NCBI RefSeq assembly: GCF_029227915.1
Contig: NC_079876.1
Coordinates: 15,872,001 to 15,936,000 of the forward strand
Length of the DNA stretch: 64,000 bases
DNA from: Hydractinia symbiolongicarpus
Lineage: Eukaryota > Cnidaria > Hydrozoa > Anthoathecata > Hydractiniidae
Reading direction: 5' to 3'
The notes below the pieces were generated by a model. The model saw nothing but the letters and a program-made list of their open reading frames with translations. It was not told the origin of the DNA and did no database searches. This document shows, one piece after another, positions 12,041-24,300 of the stretch (position 1 is its first letter; every line of letters starts with the position of its first letter). The translations under genes and the position numbers were made by a program.

Positions 12041-13958
12041 GGAAGACGAAATTTTTGACATAGTTGATCTTGAAAGTAATACTACGGAAGTACCAGTAAC
12101 AGAAGCACCAGTAACTGAGGATGCGGCCATTGATAATTCACAAACCAATGGGACACCAATAGAGGAAACATCTAATGAAACATCAAAAAGTGAAACCACA
12201 GTCAATGAAAAAAAAGGCAATACCTCTATATTTCAAGGAATGCCAAAGTTGAAAACCAGAATCATCTATAAGCTAACTCCAGACAGTGAGTGGATTAAAG
12301 GATTAGTTCACAGCAGAGCAAGTAAAGTGAGTAGAAAAGGAAAGGAAGGCAGGCAATATGACAGCTGTTTAAATGTGCAAAATGAAAACACAGGTGAAAT
12401 TAATTGGTTAGATTTCAAAAGATGTGTGAGTGAATGGCAACCGGTTGTTGAAGCCAATGACACTGAAGAAGTATTATTAGCGATAAAACCAACTATTGAA
12501 GACGAGGTCTTGAATGCGAAATTTAAAGAATTAACCAACTGGCAAGACAACAATGTTTTCTCCACTGTTGAAGACAGAAGTCAATCTACAATATCCACAA
12601 GATGGGTAATCACAACAAAAAATATAGAGGGCAACAAAATTGTCAAAGCTCGTTTGGTCATAAGAGGTTTTGATGAACAGGAGGTTCAAAATCTGACTAA
12701 AGACTCCCCAACGTTTTCAAAAGAAAGTCTGCGAATTGTACTCACAATGTTAGCAACTAACGAATGGGAATGCCACACCTTAGATGTCAAAACAGCATTT
12801 CTTCAAGGTAACCCGATTGATAGAGAAGTAATTATAAAGGCCCCAAAAGAAGCAAACGTAATAGGGGTTCTTTGGAAATTGAATAAAGTAGTATATGGCC
12901 TTGCTGATGCTTCAAGAGCTTGGTATTTACGAGTAAAGGAACAGTTAATTGGTTTGGGAATAAAAATGTCTTTATTTGATGAGGCTTTATTTTATTGGGT
13001 TCAAGATGACTCTTGTCAAGGATTGATCGTAATACATGTTGATGATTTTCTTTGGGGAGGATCAGAAGATTTTCAAGTAAAAGTCATTGCATCCATTAGA
13101 AAAATACTTCGGGTTGGGTCAGAGAATTGCAGTAATTTTAAATATGTTGGAGTCAACATATTGAACAACAATTCAATAGTTCTATTGAGTATGACCAAAG
13201 CAAATGTGGCAAGCATGGAACAGGTTGAGATTCAAAGCACCAAAAACAAACATCAAGAACTCTCACATGAAGAGCAATCTAAGTTTCGATGTATTTGTGG
13301 CCAATTAAATTGGGTATCTTCTCAATCAAGGCCAGATATTTCTTTTGATGTTTGTCAGTTAAGCACAAAGTTAAACCGTGCAAATGTTGATGATGTTATG
13401 AGAGCTAATAAATTGGTAAAGAAGTTGAAATTGGATCCTGATGTTTGCCTAAAATTTTGGAAGTTGAAACCTCCATTACAATTAATCTTGTACGCTGACG
13501 CCTCATTTGGAAATCTACATGACGGAAGCTCTCAAAGTGGAATTTTTGTTTTTCTTAAAGGTGTTGAGAACACCATGACACCTATCACATGGCAGTCAAA
13601 AAAGATTAAGAGAGTTGTGTGTAGCACACTTGCAGCAGAAACATTGGCACTTGTTAATGGTATTGATGCATGTATCTGGGTGAAAAATGTAATGATGGAA
13701 ATTGTGAAGACAGATCTAGAAGGTATCTTGTGCTACACAGATAACAAATCTTTGTATGAAGCTGCATATTCAACAAAAGCTTTAGAAGATAAGCAATTAA
13801 GAGTTGACATGGCTTCTCTCAGACAGAGCATCAATCAAAAGGAAGTTATATTGAAGTGGATTCCCACCAAACATCAGTTAGCAGATGTGTTAACAAAGCA
13901 AGGAGCAAATAGCACACTTCTACTGAATGTGCTACAAAATGGTCATGATGAGTATTAG
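12015..13958 (+). pseudogene. Copia copy 1 reverse transcriptase and RNase H
   Basis: This long open frame holds an acidic linker and then the RVT_2-type reverse transcriptase: [29 protein letters not shown] and the VDD active site in HVDDFLWGG at about 13,036. RNase H follows with YADASFG, SSTLAAE-like and TDNKSLYE motifs and ends with HQLADVLTKQGA. This part is intact, but it lies downstream of four disruptions, so it is a remnant of a single polyprotein. Confidence 0.92.
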
Positions 13959-14231
13959 TGACCAATCAAATGTTGTGTTTTCAAAATGTTTTATTATAAG
14001 GTTTTTTTGAGTTTTATTTTTCAGAATTCATTGCTGAAACACCACTTAGCACTTGGCATCACACAACTAAGGACCCAAGAAAGAATAGTCTTCAGTAACT
14101 GTTAGATCAAGACTTGTATAGTAGAGGGCATTGGTGAAAAGTCAATTTCTCCCCAGGACCACTATACTAAGCGAGTAGGAGTCTCTATAAATTCCTCCCA
14201 TAGCAGCATAAACTGAACAACGTGCAGAAAA

Positions 14232-14247
14232 GAAAATAGAGGGAGAT
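14232..14247 (+). other. Polypurine tract of Copia copy 1
   Basis: A purine-rich run (GAAAATAGAGGGAGAT) lies immediately before the TGTTAATC start of the 3' LTR. This is the expected place for plus-strand priming. Confidence 0.7.
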
Positions 14248-14461
14248 TGTTAATCTTCCATTCTAGGCGATTACTAATAAGAATCAATTGGTGGTGGGGT
14301 TTACTTGTGTTGAACCAATCTTGCTTGTGAAATCATTGTGTTTATAATAGTGGTATATAGTGTGTTGTGTGTAAACCAATTGGGTATATTTTGTGTTGTG
14401 TTATTAGGAGAACTGTGAAGATAACCTACAGGTTAGTCATACACATATTGCGAGTTTAACA
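14248..14461 (+). repeat. 3' LTR of Copia copy 1
   Basis: It begins TGTTAATC, ends TTTAACA, and is 214 bp long with short inverted ends. The boundary is set by the preceding polypurine tract and by where similarity with the 5' LTR stops. Confidence 0.85.
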
Positions 14462-15387
14462 AAATTTTCTGACGTTACAGCGCGATGTCAATAACACTAC
14501 TTTAACGTCAATATCTTATATTAAATTAAGCTATTACAGTGCACTTAAAAACTTTGCGGCCAAATAACTTGATGAGTTGGTGACGTCAATTCTTTTTACT
14601 GTGTGGGTAGCTAGGGACCACCTGGGATTAATTTGGGTAAGTTTACCAAACCCGGGTCCCCAAATCCGCTTCGGAATGGATGGGTTGATGACGTCATCAA
14701 AAAATCTTTTAACCTCAATATCTCTCAACCCTTTGTCAAAGATACATGATCCTATAAATTTTCTTGATCAGCGAAGATCTATACAATGAAGGCAACAGAT
14801 ATACAAATTTCTAAAGAAAATGTTTTTGTACTTTTGGTAGGGACTTTGCTGATGTCCACAAAATTTTTAAACCTTTGTATTTTCTTAACCATTCGTCAAT
14901 AGCACATGATACAATACATTTTCCTCATCATTGTTTCAAGCTCTGCACATTACAGGAAACCCTGATCTTTTTAATTTATTGTGATGCAATTATTTTCTTT
15001 AAAAACCATGGTCTTGTAAGTATGTGAAAGAATTTCAGCTGTACTTTAGGTATTGTGACATCATTTCTGATCCTAATGACGTCATCAAATTAATTTGCTG
15101 ATTGCTAAGGTAGAAGTGTTGCAAAAATTTCTTTTGCATTGAGAATTGCTCACACAGAATAATTTGTTTGATAGGGATGAATTTTAAATATAAGTATTTG
15201 TGATATATACCCCAACGCACTTCATGATTTTCGTTTTTATTAAAAGTTCTTTTAAAAAGCAGGAACCAGAATTCCTAAACCATCTTTTTGTACATACTGT
15301 GTTACAATGTTTGTTCTGTTTATGTGGAACTGTGTATCTTTTAAAATGGAGAAAACCATTTTTTTATTTAGTAGAAAATTAAAAAAA
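14462..15387. other. Intergenic, upstream of the AKR gene
   Basis: No gene is recognised. The stretch contains several GACGTCA sites (about 14,581, 14,690 and 15,078) within similar contexts (TGACGTCATCAAA). These could be CRE-like promoter elements or simply copies of a dispersed repeat; the sequence does not decide. It should hold the AKR promoter. Confidence 0.35.
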
Positions 15388-18300
15388 ATGGCTGCTGTTA
15401 CATCAAAAACTTTGAAATTGGCTAATGGTTATACTATCCCGGTTGTCGGTTTGGGCACTTGGCAAAGCAAACCAGGTGAAGTTCAAGCTGCTGTAGAAGC
15501 TGCTATAGATGCTGGCTACCGTCATATAGATTGTGCATATGTGTATGGCAACGAAAAAGAAATTGGTGAAGCATTGAAAAAGAAGATTGACGAGGTATAA
15601 AATTCCTTTTAACAAGAAAAATTAATTAAATTTTAATCAACACAATTTTTAAAACATGATCAAAGCTAAGTTTTAAATAATTGAAAACATTTTGATGCCA
15701 CACCTGCATAACCACAATAATGCCCTTGCACCAGTAAAATGAAAATTAGTACTAAATGTTAGTTACCTTGAACAGAAAACAATTTCCCCAGTCAAATAAT
15801 CCAAGTGAAAACAAACAATTAATTAACTCTCGATAAAACCACTATTAATATCATTAACACGACGATTAGCAATTAACAATGTTCTCCAATGTAACCATTA
15901 AACAATATCACTGGTATAACTCAAGCTCCTCCACAGCTATGATTTGTTATTACTTTAATTAGTTAATATCTTGTCTAAAGGGAAAAGTATCAATCTCCCT
16001 TCTTTTCTTCTTTTGGTTGATTGTAAATTCGTATCAATTGCATTCACAGTATCAGGCCATAGTCTCATGGTTAGCTATCTCCCGAAAATGAATGTCAATC
16101 TCAATGTCCCTTTTACAACAATCTATCAACGAGATGTCTATCAACGAAAATCAACGTCTTTTCAATAACAAATTTCTATGAGCAATTATAACATAAATTT
16201 GCAATCCCCTTTTTTTTTAACACAAACAATGGTGAAATGTCTATTTTTCACCATCAATGACCGATGTTAAATCCCCTGACTTGAGAACTTCCATCAGGGA
16301 AAAAGGAGATTCCCCTTTCTTTTTCAGCACATCGGCCATTTGATGTTTTCCATCGATCCATCGTAGGGTGACTTCATCGTTGTTGATCATCTGCCTTAAG
16401 GCATTTATTTCCACTCGGAGTTGTTTGTCTGATACTGCCTTGGTTGAACCAGCACATTCGAAGAGTGATCTACTATCAGTTAAACATACAACTTCAGGTT
16501 TTTCGGCTAAAGACTCTTCAATCATTTTAGCCAAGAAGAATGCTGTGTCAGCTCCATCTACAGAAGCTAGTGACTCCGCTGAAAGAGTTGAACGTACTAC
16601 ACGACGAACTTTATTTGAGCTCCAGGAAATTGGTGATGATTTTCCTGAACCATCAGTTAAGAAGGCGATATGACCACCTTGACTTTGACCTCCTTCGAGA
16701 TTGTTGAAGCTGGCATCAGTGAAAACCTTGATGCTTAGGTTATTCAAGGTAAGTTTTGGCACAATAATGTGGCAATCTTGAGATTTCAAGAACTTTATCG
16801 TCTTATTGATGAGTTTAATATCAGCTAGAGTAGCTGTTGTTACTCTTGATGACACATCGCTTACGGTGAAGCTAATTTCTGGTCTTGACATACATGCCAA
16901 CCAATTGAGCTTCCCAATTGATTGTCTCATTTTAGATCTTTCAACTTCATTGATTGGTTCATCCTTAGAGCATTTTATTCTCTCCATACTGAGAGTGATT
17001 GGCTCTAGCTCATTGATATAATCAGCTTGTTTGATGGTGATTGTTCCATCTTCATTTTGATCGAGGTCAATACCAATATATTTGAAGTGTCGCATATGTT
17101 CACTACTGGTCTTGAAGATACTCTTCAACTTTGATACCACATTAACGAAGGTAGAACTTCCTGCCCAAATCACGTCATCAATGAAACATACCAATATTCC
17201 GAAAATCAATGTATTTGAAGACCAGATGAATATTCCTTGATCTAGTTCAATAGGCTTTCCACCGAGTTGAATTAATTCACTTCGCAGTTTTAGGTACCAG
17301 CTACGACTTGCGTCAGCAAGACCATACACCGTTTTTAACAACTTCCAAAGGTTTTTAGTATTAGCCTCCTTCGGCGGCAGAACAATGACTTCTCTGTCAA
17401 TCTTCTTTCCTTGAAGGAATGCTGTTTTGCTGAATGTCCAGAGAATTCAACATCCAATTTTTGGATGAAATTATCGTCAATGCTAATCTCAATCCTTCCT
17501 TAGAGCACGTTGGACTGTCTGTTTTAAAATTTTGGACTTCTTCAAAACCACGTGCCACAAGTCGTGCCTTAACTGAAGGTTGGCCATCAATAATCTTTGG
17601 TGTTACAACCCATCGTAGACTCATAGTTTCTTGTCCTTCATTAGGTATCTCGATGTAGACTGAATTGTTAATCCATGACTGTAGTTCTTTTGACTTTGCT
17701 GACAGTACTTCACTGCTGTTGGTGATCAGAGTGACTTCTGAAGGGTCATCATTGATTTCAATATCCTTGATGTTTGCAAAGTTTACCGCTCTCTTCATAC
17801 CAGTTTCTGTTTCTACATTAAACCAGCCATCATGCTTGCCTCCAACTTTCTCTGCTCTTGATATGATTTTAGCCTTTTTCCATTCTCCACCATTGTCCTT
17901 ATACTTTAGACAAAGATTCGGTCTTAATTTCGGCTTCTCCCTCGGCAGCATGCTATGTGCTTCAGCAGAAATTGGCTGTGTCTGATGAGCTGGTGCATCA
18001 TTGTTTAAAGGCTCTGATTTTTCCGACGATTGATCTTCATTTTCTGATTTTTCAGACGAATGATCTTCATTTTCATTGCCAGATCCTGATTCTGATTCTG
18101 ATTCTTGGAATCTAGGTGGTTGTTCCTCAGTGAAGGTGTTGCCCCTGCCTTTGTCGTTTTTTCTGATGAACCACAGCCGCCGTCGTGTACCAATTTTACA
18201 CGACAAGGATGGACCCGAACGTAATAGCTTCCATGTTTGATCAAAATTTGTTGGCCGTCCTGAGCAAGCACAGTGCCAGGACCTTTCCATTCGTTGCTAT

Positions 18301-21300
18301 CGTTCCGTTTATAGTAAACATTATCACCTGTAAGATATTTGGTTTCTCCTGAAGATCTAATGTTGTGAGATAGTGCCCTTCTGATTCTTTCTGAGTGCTC
18401 ACTTGCAATAAATGCTTCTCGAGCCTTGTGAAGGGCTTCCAGATTCTCTCTCATTAACTGCGTTGCTGGTTTTCCTGACAAGGCTGGTGGTTTGTCATCC
18501 ATTAGTGATGGTAGACGTGGATTCGTTCCAATTGCTAATTGATATGGTGTAAAACCGTGTGCATTATGTAGTGAATTCTTTGCATTTACACACCAATAAA
18601 GAGCAATATTCAAGCTGCAACTTGTATCATTGAGCACCTTGTCTAGCATGTTGGATAGTGTTTAGTTGTGTCTCTCAACAATACCATTTGACCAAGGGGA
18701 TTCCGCGTCAGTTGTCTTAATTGTGATGCCAAATTGTTCTGCTAGATTGATGAGCTCTTCGTTAGCAAATTCACCGCTATTGTCGACTAAAAATTTATCA
18801 CACGAGCCATAAACAGATATCCATGTCTTTAGTATTGCTTCAATAACAGTGGTCGGGTTTTTGTCCTTTATTATTGTTGCAGCAGATAGGCGAGTACAGA
18901 GATCGATTAGGTGAAGGATGATTTTCTTGTCGTAGAATTTTAGATCCATCGCAACGGTTTCAAGGAACTTAGATCCCATGGGTAATCCTACTACAGGGCG
19001 AGGTGGTGATCGTCGGTAGATTTGGCATGTTGTACATTCTTTATCAATTCTTTTTACTTCTGATATCAATTCTTTATTGTTGTTCCATGGTGGTCCTGCC
19101 TTATTGATCAATGACATGAGTTGATTGAGAGATGGGTGAGCAAACTGTCGGTGAAGTTTTTCAGCGATTACAGTCATGTTGTTGTCTTCCCTTGAGATAA
19201 AAACAAAATTGCATTCATAAGGTTTGTCGATTGATGCAATTACTTGACGCGGTCGAGTCAAAGGAATGGTATAATGTCCACTTGAGGTTGTGGCCAAGTA
19301 AACAGTTTCTCCCAATGCTTTTGCAGTGTCACTCTGGAAGTCAAGAATCATATCGGCCCTTTTCATAAACGATTTTGATAGTAACAGGGGTAGGACTTTT
19401 GGTATCACATCTGTATTTATTTTTACCTTTGTGTTGCCAATGATAGCAGGAATAGATGCTCTTCCACAAGCTTGGACTTGTTCACCGTCTCCGAAGCGAT
19501 ATAAACTTTTGCTATGGTGATGTTTTACTTCCCTCTTTTCTTCATCAGATAGAGAGCTTATGTATTGATCTAACCAAACATCCCCACAAACGGTTTTACT
19601 GGCACCGCAATCGAGTAGGCCACAATTCCATGTTTCTGATACTAGATGTTTGAGTTGACCTGGTTTATCGCTTTCGTTGAGAAGGACGATTTCATGAACC
19701 ATGTATGTATCATTTTGCTTTTCCGGACAGTCTTGTTGCCAATGAAAAACACTTTCGCATATCGCACATCGAGATACACGACCATTCCTGTCAAGTGGGT
19801 TTTTAGTAGGTTTTCTTGTGCCATCTGCTTTGGGTCGAGAAGCATGTTTATCTTGGCGCCATGTATTCCCTTTTTTGTTGTATCTTGATGATGATGCAAA
19901 TCTTTGATTTAGATTACGTTTGGTGTAATATATCCCTTCTTCATCTGATGATGATTGTTGACACTCGTCTGGGTATGCTTCATTAGCATAAAACGATGGT
20001 TCTGCTTTGATTTTGATGGAGGACATACTACTGTCTAAGTCACCATCAATTGATTCTTCGGCAAATACTTTTATCAATTTCTGTCTCACATCATCATAAA
20101 CTAAGTTTGTTATTGTTGCTTTTATGAGTCTTTCATGAGAACTGTCAAGATTAGCAGCCTTTATTAATCTATAGGCTAGCAGGTCATCTGGGTAATTGAT
20201 GTAAGCCTTTATCTTATAGTACCTCTTTTCAAACTCTGTTAAGAAATCTCGAATCTTCTTCTCTTTTGTTCGTTTATAAGTCTCAAATTTTTCAATTGCA
20301 TCAAATTTTTCTGTCAGTTTATCCTTTGCATATATCTTATCGAGCCTCTTTAAGATATTCTTAACTCCGTCTTCAGATGATATTTGTTCAGATGGAAGTT
20401 CCAATGCAGCTTCCTGTGATTTCCCATCAAGAGTAAGTACAATGGACGGTCCTTGTTTCTTTTTATCTAGTGTTGTAAGCTCCGTCCAAATTCCAATTAA
20501 TTTCTTCCAATCCTCATAGTTCTTACTTTGGGATAGCAGAGGAGGAGCTTTATTGTATGACACCGACGTTGCCATTTTTCTCTGCTACCATGAAAATTAG
20601 TACTAAATGTTAGTTACCTTGAACAGAAAACAATTTCTCCAGTCAAATAATCCAAGTGAAAACAAACAATTAATTAACTCTCGATAACACCACTATTAAT
20701 ATCATTAACACGACGATTAGCAATTAACAATGTTCTCCAATGTAACCATTAAACAATATCACTGGTATAACTCAAGCTCCTCCACAGCTATGATTTGTTA
20801 TTACTTTAATTAGTTAATATCTTGTCTAAAGGGAAAAGTATCAAAAAAGTATCAAAACATTTTGATGCCACACCTGCATAACCACAATAATGCCCTTGCA
20901 CCAGTAAAAATGTCTGTACCCATTTTAATACAGCTTTATATATGTACTCAATTGGATACATTGGAAAACAAAAATTTGTTATTTGCAAATATTGTACTTA
21001 TTTTTAAAAAGTTATCCTCTGTAAATATTCATAAATAATAATAATAATGTACTTGCACCCATTATGCACTTTCTTATGTGCCTGTACTAGTATTTTTGTA
21101 AAACAAGCAATAACATAAATGTCTTACTTTAATGAGCTAAGAAATACAATTCTTTAAAATCTACACAAAAAAAGCCTTTTTATAAATTGTTTTTTTAAAG
21201 GGAGTTGACCGCAAAGAATTATTTATCACTTCCAAACTTTGGAATACAAAACATGCTGCTGCAGATGTTCGTCCAGCATTACTGCAAACCCTGAAAGACC

Positions 21301-24300
21301 TTCAACTTGATTATCTTGATCTATACCTTATTCATTGGCCAATTGCTTGGCAACCTGGAAATGTTGTCTTTCCTAGAGATGAATCTGGAGCATTGATATA
21401 CTCCGACATTCATTACAAAGAAACATGGCCAGAAATGGAAAAAGCAGTAGATGATGGCTTAGTTCGCAGTATTGGTACGTTTACATTTATAACACACTTT
21501 ACCTGTATTTCTAAAAAAGTTGTTGTAGCATTTTTGCCTTCCAAATTGTAATGTAACAAAAAATAAACATTTGAGAGAATTAAATGGATTATTTTTAATA
21601 TCACATATTTTATGTGTATTTTGGGACCTACTTGAAACTTCCATAGCTTCTAGGGTGTTGGAAACATGGTTTAAATAAACACTTGGAGTGTAAAAAAAGT
21701 AACATGTTTGAATTACACTTTTTGACATAACCTATTTTTAACCATAACCTATTTTTATCACAAATTTCTCACAAATAAGTTAGCTAACGACTATGTATTG
21801 TTGTTAAACCAAATCCTGTCCTGTTGAAATAATAGCGTTGTCGGAAAAGTTGTAACGTTTTTAGTGGTTGATAATAATTTATCAGATTTCTATATAAGCA
21901 CTTTTGTTGCAATGGCACATGTGTAAAGTGCCAGTTGCTAGAAAAGACTAGCAGAAGAAATAAGATAATTGGGTTATTGTCAATCAAATGCAAAAAGAAA
22001 AATTGCAGAGAAAGAGAAAGCTTGACCTCTTTAATTTTTCCTTTTAGAAATATAAATCGAAACTAAAAATATTTAAGTTGTGAACTTTTGTTATATGGAA
22101 TATGAATAAATAATGTTCAGGTTAACTTCTTCCTTAACCTTATGCCTAAATTACATATTTTTATCCAGGTTTTTTTTTAATTCTAATATTTTATTCACTG
22201 GCTTTAACAAATTAAAAAGAAGAAGAAAAAGAATAATTGAACATTTAATATTATTGTTTAGAAGTAACTAAAAGTAAAAAAACATTGTATCCATCACAAA
22301 ATAAACATTGATGCATTATCTGATAAAAATTGCAAAACAATTTTCCATATTTTGTTTTACTTATTCATGATCTTGGAAATATCTCATTGTTTTAGCACTC
22401 AAAACATTAAGCTTTATTTATTAACAAGATCAACAATAGTGTGTGCAATTTTTGATTGCACGTTTTGTGTATAGGAAATTGATAGTAACGATTGAAGTAT
22501 TTTCCAATATCTCTGAAAAAATGATTTTATTTTTAATATTTTAGTTAAATTTGTGGTGTTCTTGTAACAATTATATACCTGTCATGAAAACAACTTGTTC
22601 AACCAAATTATGTTATAAAAATGCAGCTTTTCCATTTTTTCTTTCGAATGATAGAACATACCAAATGAATAATCATATTTTTGTGATGTGTATGGTAAAA
22701 CATCTGAGTATCAGAAAATCATTTCAAATGTTAATCACTGTGGACTGCATCAAAAGAAAAAGAATGTCAAGGCACATTTTTTATTAAAAAAAACAGTAAT
22801 TTTTTCTGCTATTGTTGCTACTTGAACAGGCTAGCTAATACTTTGTGGGTACCACTCATTTGCATGTCGCAAATTCATCAAATACTCCGACTTGCAATTG
22901 CTACTGCAATATCGTTTGGAGGTCTGGTGTGTTTTAGTATTTATTTGTTTTAAAAAAGCTGTGCGATTTATCTTTTTTTTTTCAATTCAATAATATATAA
23001 TTGTCTCCCACATATTGGTAGGATTTCAATATTTCAATATTTTATTATCAACATGTATAATATATATAACAATTTGTTTAACTATACCACATTTAAATGT
23101 CTCTATTTTAGGATTGTCTAATTTTAACAGTCAGCAAATTGATGAAGTTGTTAATATGGCACGAATCCAGCCAACAATGTTACAAGTTGAAGTCCATCCT
23201 TACCTTGTTCAGAATGAGCTTATTAATCACTGCAAAAAACACAATATGTTAGGTAAGATCTAAATATAATCAACAATGGTTGCATTGTTGTTTAAAGGTC
23301 ATATTAAGATCATGCCTTCTTCTGTTTTGCTTATTTTGCGATTAATAAAAGTTACAAAATAAATCACATAATAAATTAAAGTTATAGACTATTTGCGAGC
23401 ATGACAACAAGTTTGCCAGCATGAAACTCCATGTGCAAAAAATCCTAATTCATGAAGCTCTTATGTCAAATAGTAAACATACAAAAAGCCAATAAAATAA
23501 GAAACCAAGAATGAAGTTCAAAAAGATATTTGTTAAATTTTGTAGTATAATTTTTATTCCTTTTTAGTAACTGCTTTTAGTCCACTTGGTTCACCTGATC
23601 GACCTTGGGCCAAACCTGGAGAGCCTTTACTTTTAGAAGATCCTAAGTTGATTGAGATTGGAAAGAAATACAAGAAATCACCTGCACAAGTTTGTATTCG
23701 ATATCAAGTACAGCGAGGTCTGTCTGTGATACCAAAGAGTGCACAGCCAGAAAGAATTAAGCAAAATGCAGATGTAAGTACAATTCAGTATTATATGGTG
23801 TGATTAATGTGCATCCTAAATTAAGACCACGTTACAATAAATAAATATTTAAAAAAAATTTTGGTTTGTTATGTTTAGTTTTATTTCTTAGTTCTTTTAT
23901 ATCACTAAAATAACCGAACCAATATTCAGTTCTTCCTGCATGTCTTAAATATCTAAAATAAGCAGGCCAGTTAGAAACTATAAATGGCATCAGGCAACTC
24001 TTTGATTGATATTAATTAAAATTAACATTTAGAGAGCTTTTTTCGGGCATCTGAGACCAAAAAACGTCAAAATTGGTTGTTCGCTGGAAGTCTCTTACAA
24101 AGATTCCCAACTGAGATCTAACGAACTCAGATTATATATTTGTTTTGATTTGTCAGTTGTTTTAGTCATTATCCGCAGAAACGAAAGAACTTTCAAATTA
24201 AAATTCTTTCTTGCACAGGTGTTTGATTTTGAGCTCAGTGAAGAAGACATGAAGGTAATAGAGTCATTCAATAGACCTTGGAGAGCATGCAAGCCAATGA

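Larger units (their letters stand above)
9391..14461 (+). mobile_element. Copia-type LTR retrotransposon (copy 1), degenerate
   Basis: Related LTRs flank a gag-protease-integrase-RT-RNase H order, which is the Copia (Ty1) order. The 3' LTR is complete with TGTTAA...TTAACA ends. The 5' LTR lacks the first 17 bp or so. By eye the LTRs differ at about seven positions over 196 bp, plus a 24-bp internal duplication in the 5' LTR, so the insertion is not recent. The coding region is broken by one nonsense codon near the gag start and three frame changes, near 10,985, 11,430 and 12,030. It lies upstream of the AKR gene, on the same strand. Confidence 0.95.
15740..20843 (-). mobile_element. Copia-type LTR retrotransposon (copy 2), young, in AKR intron 1
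   Basis: A complete element in antisense to the host gene: 253-bp LTRs at 20591-20843 (5') and 15740-15992 (3'), a primer site, a polypurine tract and one gag-pol order. The LTRs differ at only two positions by eye (about 99% identity), so insertion is recent. The pol frame is nevertheless broken by a TAA in the integrase and by two frame changes (near 18,157 and 17,429). It is the same family as copy 1, with the same primer site, gag type and LDCG protease core, but clearly diverged in protein. A 56-bp direct repeat flanks the insertion, far longer than the usual 5 bp. Confidence 0.95.

Noticed and set aside
14581-15085. GACGTCA sites as CREB-regulated promoter elements of the AKR
   Set aside because: Similar TGACGTCATCA words recur elsewhere in the window (for example near 49,130 and 42,683), so they may just be repeat-borne. 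Not called as regulatory.
15307-15387. N-terminal extension of the AKR with a hydrophobic leader
   Set aside because: In frame, but AKR1 proteins start close to the MAAVTSK position and are cytosolic, so the extension is most likely 5' UTR.
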